From contig NZ_BMHE01000060.1 of the NCBI RefSeq assembly GCF_014640555.1, positions 1 to 40,181 on the forward strand: a stretch of DNA of 40,181 nt. The letters are read 5' to 3'. Positions 34,327-40,181 of this stretch are shown piece after piece. The stretch is from Paenibacillus marchantiophytorum. GTDB taxonomy: Bacteria; Bacillota; Bacilli; Paenibacillales; NBRC-103111. The notes beneath the pieces are model-generated. The model searched no databases and was not told the DNA's origin. It saw only the letters and a list, made by a program, of their open reading frames with translations. The stretch's first letter is position 1; each line of letters opens with the position of its first letter. The position numbers and the translations under genes were made by a program.

Positions 34327-35295
34327 ATGAAAGCATTGATTTTTGAACATTTCGGAGGACCAGAGGTCCTGCAATATAAGGAGATTCCGGATCCGAGCCT
34401 CGTATCGGGGTACATCCTTGTAAGAACCAAAGCAATAGGGATGAATTTTGCCGATATTTATCGGCGGCGCGGGAACTATCATTTGGCTGGTAGTCCGCCT
34501 TTTATTTTGGGTTATGAAGGGGCGGGTGTTGTTGAACAAGCCGCTCCTGATGTGACGCACGTGAAGGTTGGAGACCGAGTAGCGTTCGTCGATGTTCCCT
34601 ACGCCAACGCCGAGTTGGTGACGGTCCCTGTTGATCGGGCTATTCCGCTGCCGGCAGATATTCCGTTCGAGCAAGCAGCGGCTATCCTGCTTCAGGGAAT
34701 GACGGCGCATTACTTGGTGAATGACAGCTATCGACTGCAAGCAGGAGAGCAAATCCTCGTTCACGCGGCAGCTGGAGGCGTAGGACAGATACTCATCCAA
34801 CTCGCCAAAAGTAAAGGGGCCAAAGTCATTGGACTAACTTCCTCCGAGTCGAAAAGGGCAGTAGCTATGAAAGTAGGGGCGGACGAAGTGTATTTGTATG
34901 ACTCAGATTGGGTAACGCAAGTTGCGGCTTATACGGAAGACCAGCAAGGTGTGGACGTCGTTTATGACTCCGTAGGATCTACGCTCATGGATAGTTTCGC
35001 TGCTGCCAAAACCAAAGGAACCGTTGTTTTCTATGGCATGGCAGGCGGTGATCCACCCCGGATTGATCCAAGAATGCTCATGGATACATCCAAAACGCTG
35101 ACAGGCGGCGATTTATGGAACCACATTACGTCATTGTCGGACAGAATTGAGCGTTCGCAGCAATTGTTTGAGGCGTTGAGGCAAGCCGTCATTCGAATCG
35201 ATGATCTGACTACCTTTCCCCTCAGCGAGGGAGCAGACGCGCACAGGCTCCTTGAGAGTAGAAAAAGTACAGGCAAAATTCTGCTGATCCCCTAA
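34327..35295 (+). CDS. NADPH:quinone oxidoreductase, zinc-free MDR family
   Basis: This 322-residue protein has the quinone reductase layout: a GroES-like N-terminal half ('MNFADIYRRRGNY', 'GYEGAGVV', 'VGDRVAF') and a Rossmann half with 'AAAGGVGQILIQLAKSKGAKVIG' (about residues 140-162). No zinc-binding cysteines or histidines are seen, as usual for QOR. It reduces quinones or enones with NADPH in the cytoplasm. GTGGAGGTAG precedes the ATG. It is a single-gene unit closed by a terminator at 35412. Confidence 0.9.
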   Translation: MKALIFEHFGGPEVLQYKEIPDPSLVSGYILVRTKAIGMNFADIYRRRGNYHLAGSPPFILGYEGAGVVEQAAPDVTHVKVGDRVAFVDVPYANAELVTVPVDRAIPLPADIPFEQAAAILLQGMTAHYLVNDSYRLQAGEQILVHAAAGGVGQILIQLAKSKGAKVIGLTSSESKRAVAMKVGADEVYLYDSDWVTQVAAYTEDQQGVDVVYDSVGSTLMDSFAAAKTKGTVVFYGMAGGDPPRIDPRMLMDTSKTLTGGDLWNHITSLSDRIERSQQLFEALRQAVIRIDDLTTFPLSEGADAHRLLESRKSTGKILLIP

Positions 35296-35411
35296 CATAT
35301 GTAAGCCAGATGGTCACGTTTATTTTCGTTTTTAGGCACTCAGCTCCTGTCCGAGCAGGCCGCCGGTATATGGCTGCAAATGAGAATGATGCTGCACACT
35401 CGCCTTTTTAG

Positions 35412-35450
35412 CCACCACCGCGGACTGAACGCCGAGTGGTGGTTATTTTT
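35412..35450 (+). terminator. Terminator after quinone oxidoreductase gene
   Basis: CCACCAC pairs with GTGGTGG, with an inner CGG/CCG pair, followed by TTATTTTT. The 250-base gap to the next gene holds nothing else I can support. Confidence 0.75.
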
Positions 35451-35549
35451 GATTATATAGTCCATGGATATGCCCATTTTATACATTCTTCAGCGTTAAA
35501 AATCATGGTATCCTGAATGCATAAGACAACTAAGGAGATGGGATTTGTA

Positions 35550-36614
35550 ATGAGCATAAACAAGTTGAAAATTGGTGTCATCGGAGCAGGTTCAATCTCA
35601 GATATGCATTTTGAGTCATATAGCAAACAAGCGGATGCCCAATTGGTCGCCGTATGTGATTTGAATCGTACACGAGCAGAAGAAAAAGCAGCGAAATATG
35701 GGATTGCGCAGATTTATACGGATTATCACGAATTACTTGCCAATCCGGAGATTGATGCCGTAAGTATTTGCACATGGAATAATACACATGCAGAAATTAG
35801 TATAGCAGCTTTGCGGGCAGGCAAAAATGTGCTCGTAGAGAAGCCTTTATGCAAGACAGTGGAAGAAGCTAATCGTATTCAGGAAGCTGTGCGTGAGTCC
35901 GGCAAAACGTTGCAAGTGGGCTTCGTACGCCGATATGATGCGAATGCTCAGTTAGTTAAACAGTTTATTGACAACGGCACGTTGGGCGAATTGTATTATG
36001 CCAAAGCATCATGTCTTCGGAGACTAGGCAACCCAGGAGGCTGGTTTGCGGATGTTGAACGTTCCGGCGGCGGTCCTTTAATCGATATTGGTGTACATGT
36101 CATTGACTTGTGCTGGTATTTGATGGGCAGACCTAAACCGATTTCGGTTAGCGGCAACACCTATAATAAACTTGGAAACCGCCCGAATATCCGCAATCTT
36201 TCCTTCTATCAAGCGGCTGATTACGACGCGGCACATAACACAGTTGAAGATATGGCTAATGCATTAATACGTTTTGAAAATGGCGCGTCGTTATTAGTTG
36301 ATGTGAGTTTCACGCTGCATGCCCAAAAAGACGAGATCGCTGTCAAGCTTTATGGTGACAAAGGTGGCGTCGAAGTCGAACCAGAGCTTCTTTTCGTGAC
36401 GGAAATGCAAGATACAATTGTGAACGTCGCACCTCAAGTTGATTCGAAATCGCTTAATGTCGTAGATGCTTTTAACAATGAAATTAAGCATTTCCTGGAG
36501 TGCTGCCGTACGGGGAATACCCCGATAAGTCCTGTAGAAGATGGCGTTACGATGATGAAAATCCTGTGCGGTATCTACGAATCCGCGGCTTCAGGCCGTG
36601 AAATCAGTTTATAA
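35550..36614 (+). CDS. Gfo/Idh/MocA-family NAD(P)-dependent sugar dehydrogenase
   Basis: This protein of about 354 residues has a Rossmann domain with 'GVIGAGSISDMH', the 'VEKPLCKT' Lys motif at about residue 95, and a C-terminal beta-sheet domain containing 'RSGGGPLIDIGVHVIDLCWYLMG'. It oxidises a sugar or cyclitol hydroxyl. The frame opens at 35517, but AAGGAGATG fits ATG 35550. It leads a three-gene operon with two TIM-barrel isomerases, an arrangement common in inositol, keto-sugar and glycoside 3-oxidation pathways. The substrate is not readable from sequence. Confidence 0.88.
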   Translation: MSINKLKIGVIGAGSISDMHFESYSKQADAQLVAVCDLNRTRAEEKAAKYGIAQIYTDYHELLANPEIDAVSICTWNNTHAEISIAALRAGKNVLVEKPLCKTVEEANRIQEAVRESGKTLQVGFVRRYDANAQLVKQFIDNGTLGELYYAKASCLRRLGNPGGWFADVERSGGGPLIDIGVHVIDLCWYLMGRPKPISVSGNTYNKLGNRPNIRNLSFYQAADYDAAHNTVEDMANALIRFENGASLLVDVSFTLHAQKDEIAVKLYGDKGGVEVEPELLFVTEMQDTIVNVAPQVDSKSLNVVDAFNNEIKHFLECCRTGNTPISPVEDGVTMMKILCGIYESAASGREISL

Positions 36615-36639
36615 TCCAAAAGGATAGGGGCTTAACAAC

Positions 36640-37500
36640 ATGAAAATTGGAGTAAGCACGTATAGTTTATATAAAGCCTTGCAGTCAGGAGAAATGGATA
36701 TATTTGGAGTCATTGATTGGGTGGCAGATCAAGGCGCAGAACACGTGGAGATTGTCCCTATGGGATTTGAACTAGCTGGAGATTTTGAGTTAGCGGAAAA
36801 GATTCATCAGAAAGCACGATCCCGCGGGCTCGAAGTTTCCAATTATGCCATTGGGGCAAATTTTCTCACAGATTCAGTAGAAGCTTACCAACAGGAAATC
36901 GCGCGAGTCAAAGGTGAAGTTGATATTGCTGCTAGGCTTGGCGTGAAAAAAATGCGTCATGACGTAGCAAAATCAGATGACACTTCAATTGCGAATTTTA
37001 ACCGTGAGCTTGGAAGAATGACAGAGGCATGTCAGGAAATAGCTGATTACGCACAAACTTTTGGGATTACAACGAGTATTGAAAATCATGGGTATTTCGT
37101 ACAGCATAGTGACCGTGTACAAACATTAATCCAAGCGGTCAATCGTCCGAATTTCCTGACAACGCTGGACGTAGGTAATTTCATGTGTGTCGATGAAAAT
37201 CCGGTTGCAGCAGTGAAAAATAACCTGCCATACGCTTCTATGGTACATGTGAAAGACTTCTACTTGAGACCGTCCTATCAGAATCCAGGTTCTGGATGGT
37301 TTCAGACAACTCAAGGTAATTATTTGCGGGGCGCTATCGTAGGTCATGGTGATATCGATATGCGAGAAGTTCTACGAACTGTCAAACATTCCGGTTTTGA
37401 TGGCTATATTTCGATTGAATTCGAGGGTATGGAAGAGTGCAAAGCTGGAACGCTGATTGGGTTGCAAAATGTAAAACGTTTATGGGATGATATCCAGTAA
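36640..37500 (+). CDS. Sugar phosphate isomerase/epimerase, xylose isomerase-like TIM barrel
   Basis: This 286-residue TIM-barrel protein has metal-site motifs 'TSIENHGYF' (Glu), 'LTTLDVGNFM' (Asp), 'VHVKDFY' (His) and 'ISIEFEG' (Glu). It should isomerise or epimerise a keto-sugar or a cyclitol derivative with a divalent metal. A GGATAGGGG site lies before the ATG, and the gap to the dehydrogenase is 25 bases. It is second in the operon and related to, but distinct from, the third gene. Confidence 0.87.
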   Translation: MKIGVSTYSLYKALQSGEMDIFGVIDWVADQGAEHVEIVPMGFELAGDFELAEKIHQKARSRGLEVSNYAIGANFLTDSVEAYQQEIARVKGEVDIAARLGVKKMRHDVAKSDDTSIANFNRELGRMTEACQEIADYAQTFGITTSIENHGYFVQHSDRVQTLIQAVNRPNFLTTLDVGNFMCVDENPVAAVKNNLPYASMVHVKDFYLRPSYQNPGSGWFQTTQGNYLRGAIVGHGDIDMREVLRTVKHSGFDGYISIEFEGMEECKAGTLIGLQNVKRLWDDIQ

Positions 37501-37556
37501 CAGACATAGATTCAATAAATCATGATTCAACCCAGTGAAAGGTGTGCTGAAGAAGT

Positions 37557-38429
37557 ATGAAGAATCCAATTGGTATTATGGTGGATAGCCTGCGTCTTGG
37601 TATTCGTGAAGGATTAAAAAAATCTAAGGAGCTTGGGGCAGATGGGGTGCAAATCTATGCCGTTTCCGGTGAAATGGATCCGGACAACCTTTCGCCTGAA
37701 GCGCGTCAAGAATTAAAAGCCTATATCGCGTCTCTAGGTCTGCACATCTCAGCCTTATGTGGTGATTTGGGCGGCCATGGCTTTCAGGATCATACCGCCA
37801 ATGCAGAGAAAATTGAGAAATCCAAACGAATTCTGGACCTGGCCATCGATTTGGGCACAACCGTCGTGACGACTCATATTGGGGTGGTACCGGAGAACAG
37901 CGATGATCCTGTTTACCAAACGATGCTTGAGGCTTGCGAGGAACTTGGTGTATATGCAGACAGCTTGGGGGCATATTTTGCTGTGGAAACAGGTCCCGAA
38001 CCCGCAGCACATTTGAAAAGTTTCCTTGATAAACTGTCCACTAAAGGTGTTTCGGTCAATTTTGACCCAGCCAACATGGTTATGGTGACGGGGGATGATC
38101 CCGTTCAAGGCGTATATACCTTAAAGGATTACATCGTTCATACCCATGTGAAGGATGGCGTGCGACTTCGAGAAGTAGATCCGCGTGAGGTGTATGGCGC
38201 TCTTGGTTTTGAACCGATGAGCCATGAGAACATTGCCGCAGCCGCGGCAACAGGGGCGACCTATCGCGAGCTTGCTTTGGGCGAAGGGAACGTGGATTTC
38301 AAACGCTATTTTGAAGCGTTGCAAGCTATTAACTATACAGGCTACCTAACAATCGAGCGTGAAGTTGGCGATAAACCGGAGATCGACATCGCCAATGCCA
38401 TTGCCTTTATTCGTACGTATAAAGAATAG
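37557..38429 (+). CDS. Sugar phosphate isomerase/epimerase, second TIM-barrel protein
   Basis: This 290-residue protein has the same fold with 'AVETGPEPA' (Glu), 'NFDPANMVM' (Asp), 'HTHVKDGVR' (His) and 'LTIEREVGD' (Glu). The presence of 'TGPEPA' and 'FDPANM' is typical of the IolE/YcjR-like group. It is the last gene of the operon and ends before a strong terminator. Together the two isomerases and the dehydrogenase could interconvert a 3-keto sugar or inosose; this is inference. Confidence 0.87.
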   Translation: MKNPIGIMVDSLRLGIREGLKKSKELGADGVQIYAVSGEMDPDNLSPEARQELKAYIASLGLHISALCGDLGGHGFQDHTANAEKIEKSKRILDLAIDLGTTVVTTHIGVVPENSDDPVYQTMLEACEELGVYADSLGAYFAVETGPEPAAHLKSFLDKLSTKGVSVNFDPANMVMVTGDDPVQGVYTLKDYIVHTHVKDGVRLREVDPREVYGALGFEPMSHENIAAAAATGATYRELALGEGNVDFKRYFEALQAINYTGYLTIEREVGDKPEIDIANAIAFIRTYKE

Positions 38430-38440
38430 TCCATAACGAG

Positions 38441-38480
38441 AAGCTCCGAGTCCACACGAAGTGGGATTTGGAGCTTTTTT
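38441..38480 (+). terminator. Terminator of the dehydrogenase-isomerase operon
   Basis: AAGCTCC and GGAGCTT close a longer stem that includes TCCAC/GTGGGA, followed by TTTTTT. Confidence 0.88.
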
Positions 38481-38574
38481 GCCTTGCTTGAGATGGGCGG
38501 GAAGCGAGGCTTGGGCCTTTCTTAATAAAATGATATTTTACGATGGGACTCATAAATGTTTGCGATAAGGAGAA

Positions 38575-38596
38575 CCTAACCAAAAATATGGTTAGG
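38575..38596 (+). promoter_or_regulatory. Hairpin overlapping the ribosome site of the DUF3231 gene
   Basis: CCTAACC and GGTTAGG form a perfect 7-bp stem with an 8-base A/T loop. The stem's right arm runs into AGGATGG, the presumed ribosome binding site of the TTG start at 38608, so folding could limit translation. Confidence 0.5.
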
Positions 38597-38607
38597 ATGG
38601 TGTTATT

Positions 38608-39612
38608 TTGACTAAGACGCCTGATGTCTATTTGTCAGCTTCAGAACACTCCGTTTTGTGGGCTACTTATATGAATGATACGATGTCTATATGCGGCATA
38701 CAATATTTTTTGAAACATGCCGCAGATGAGGAACTTCGAACTTTACTTGTATTCGCAGAGGAAATCTCACACACGCATATTGATAAAATAAAAAAGATAT
38801 ACGTAGAAGCAAACTATCCAGTTCCTCAGGGTTTTACGGAGTCCGATGTGAATTTATCAGCACCTAGATTATTCTCCGACACGATTATGTTGGACTACAT
38901 GCTTAACATGGCGAAGCTTGGGCTTAATGCCTTCGGTATAGCACTTTCGCACTCGGAACGTGAGGATACGATGGCCTTCTTTTCGGACTGTTTAATGGAG
39001 ATGAAAGAACTGCATAATCGTACGAAAGTGCTTGCGCAAAAGAAAGGCTTATATGTTCGCAGTCCGCAGCTTCCAACACCAACAGGCATTGAATTCGTAC
39101 ATAAGCAAAGCTTTCTTGGCGGCCTTTTTTCCGAAAAAAGACCGCTCATTGCTAATGAAATTTCAAATTTGACCTACAATATCAGTCGTAATGTGCTAGG
39201 CAAAGCGCTGATTATGGGCTTTAGCCAAGTCGCCAAATCGGAAGATGTTCAGAAATATTTTATTCGAGGCAGAGATATTGCCCAAAAGCAAATCGACATC
39301 TTTAGCAAATTGCTTAACGACAATTATTTGCCAACACCTATGATCATGGATTCCGAAGTGACCGATTCGCAAATTCCTCCATTTTCCGAGAAATTGATGA
39401 TGTTTCACATCGCGGCACTCACAGCAACAGGAATCGGCCAATATGGTATCTCAGTTTCGCAGAGTCCTAGAAGGGATATAGCCGCCATCTATACCCGCTT
39501 GGCCGCAGAGATTGGTCACTATGCGGAAGATGGCGCGAATATCATGATTGCTAATGGGTGGATGGAGAAACCGCCACATGCTGCTGATCGGGAGGCATTG
39601 GCGCAGACTTGA
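38608..39612 (+). CDS. DUF3231-family protein, two ferritin-like halves
   Basis: This 334-residue protein consists of two similar helical halves (about residues 10-165 and 180-325), each with paired acidic and His-containing helices ('EEISHTHIDKIKKIY' and 'RDIAQKQIDIFSKLL') as in the DUF3231 family. Members occur in Bacillus and Paenibacillus, often linked to spores, but the function is unknown. A ferritin-like fold is inferred from the helix pattern. It uses a TTG start and stands alone. Confidence 0.8.
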   Translation: MTKTPDVYLSASEHSVLWATYMNDTMSICGIQYFLKHAADEELRTLLVFAEEISHTHIDKIKKIYVEANYPVPQGFTESDVNLSAPRLFSDTIMLDYMLNMAKLGLNAFGIALSHSEREDTMAFFSDCLMEMKELHNRTKVLAQKKGLYVRSPQLPTPTGIEFVHKQSFLGGLFSEKRPLIANEISNLTYNISRNVLGKALIMGFSQVAKSEDVQKYFIRGRDIAQKQIDIFSKLLNDNYLPTPMIMDSEVTDSQIPPFSEKLMMFHIAALTATGIGQYGISVSQSPRRDIAAIYTRLAAEIGHYAEDGANIMIANGWMEKPPHAADREALAQT

Positions 39613-40072
39613 TAGCCCAATAATGTCACAAGATGCTTGCGTCTACATAGGGTTACTTTGTAGGGTAATTACCACGTTGATTTGTTGATGATGGGTTAGG
39701 GTGGGTTAATACAAGAGTTAATATGTTTTGGAGTAAACGCGGAGTTACTCAGCTGCCTCGTCCGGGCGTAAGGGAACTATGATCCTCTATTCTAGACAAA
39801 AGTGTCATTTTTGGGGTGGTGAAGGAACTACAGTCCGCTATTTTTCCGTTCTATTGGAAATTCAGCATATTTTGAGGAAATAAGACCCTGTAGGAGACCG
39901 TCGATTAACTCCTTAAATTTAGCAAACATCGGGAGGGGTAGGTTTCGTCTATTCCTCTCCCCCCCAATGAAACCCCCGAATTTACTTTAAAATGACTATT
40001 TATCTCCCGTTTTCTCTCATTTACTTCATTATTTGTGGTATGATGTAATAAAGACATGAATGGGGGATTTAT
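39613..40072. other. Intergenic region with R1 copy E and an imperfect hairpin
   Basis: After the DUF3231 stop the stretch holds no gene. R1 copy E lies at 39727-39894. An imperfect inverted repeat (GGGAGGGGTAG near 39931 with CTATTCCTCTCCC near 39948) may end transcription. TATGATGTAATA near 40039 could serve as a -10 for the last gene. Confidence 0.5.
39727..39894 (+). repeat. Dispersed repeat R1, copy E (truncated)
   Basis: It starts like copy B with GTTTTGGAGTAAACGCGGAG and contains GAAGGAACTACAGTCCGCTA, but stops inside the inner reverse core after GACCCTGTAG. The outer reverse core is absent, so the right half has been lost. Confidence 0.8.
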
Positions 40073-40181
40073 ATGAATCAATCGAACCGAACTGAGTTTC
40101 AACATCAAGTTTCATTAAGTGATATCGGGATTTCAGTTCCTGAGATTGAGTCAGTTCCCAACCTTCCTCATGCCAAAAAAG
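40073..40181 (+). CDS. Start of an unknown gene, cut by the window edge
   Basis: ATG 40073 follows GGGGGATTTAT and opens a frame of at least 36 codons ('MNQSNRTEFQHQVSLSDIG'). The visible part is polar with no signal peptide or known motif, so no family can be named. Confidence 0.65.
   Translation, partial: MNQSNRTEFQHQVSLSDIGISVPEIESVPNLPHAKK

Noticed and set aside
7703..39894. R1/R2 copies considered as CRISPR repeats or insertion sequences
   Set aside because: They are far apart, over 160 bases long, have no regular spacers, no cas genes and no transposase frame.

Overview
The window looks like chromosome of a spore-forming, soil-type Bacillota, most probably Paenibacillus or a close relative. 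The evidence is large secreted or intracellular glycosidases, a CUT1/Lpl-type sugar ABC transporter, a membrane-anchored AraC-type regulator, a Spo0E-like phosphatase, a DUF3231 protein, strong AGGAGG-type ribosome binding sites and frequent TTG/GTG starts. This assignment rests on gene content only.

The left half (about 1-18500) is a carbohydrate-use locus. It holds a GH95-type glycosidase, a second GH95-like protein, an AraC regulator with an extracellular sensor, two permeases and a solute-binding lipoprotein, and a secreted GH27 enzyme carrying three tandem C-terminal beta-type modules. A GntR/FCD regulator follows, then a short-chain dehydrogenase, an SGNH esterase and an enolase-superfamily dehydratase. 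The likely route is: cleave plant-type oligosaccharides outside, import them, deacetylate and trim them inside, then oxidise and dehydrate the released sugar acid. L-fucose or L-galactose type sugars are plausible because of GH95, but this is inference. A near-identical ATCATACATGAT-type operator lies before the first GH95 gene, the GntR gene and the SGNH gene. Two near-identical cre-like sites lie before the second GH95-like gene and the transporter, so both a specific repressor and catabolite control are suggested.

The middle (about 18800-28240) has a GNAT protein, a four-gene cell-envelope unit (HlyD-type adaptor, MacB-type ATPase and permease, secreted Ig-like protein) preceded by six direct repeats at exact 11-bp spacing, an ECF41 sigma factor with its AhpD-like partner and a matching promoter, and msrA on the minus strand.

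The right part (28350-40181) has a small membrane protein with a Tat-exported Rieske protein, then the decayed remains of a Bce-type antimicrobial peptide sensing and resistance module. After these come a KtrB-type potassium transporter, a GNAT protein, a Spo0E-like protein, an SGNH hydrolase, a quinone oxidoreductase, a second sugar operon (Gfo/Idh/MocA dehydrogenase plus two TIM-barrel isomerases), a DUF3231 protein and the start of an unknown gene.

The intergenic spaces are unusual. Five copies of a roughly 170-320 bp element (R1) with nested inverted repeats, all in one orientation, and two copies of a second element (R2) sit downstream of plus-strand genes. No rRNA, tRNA, intact transposase, prophage or CRISPR array was seen.
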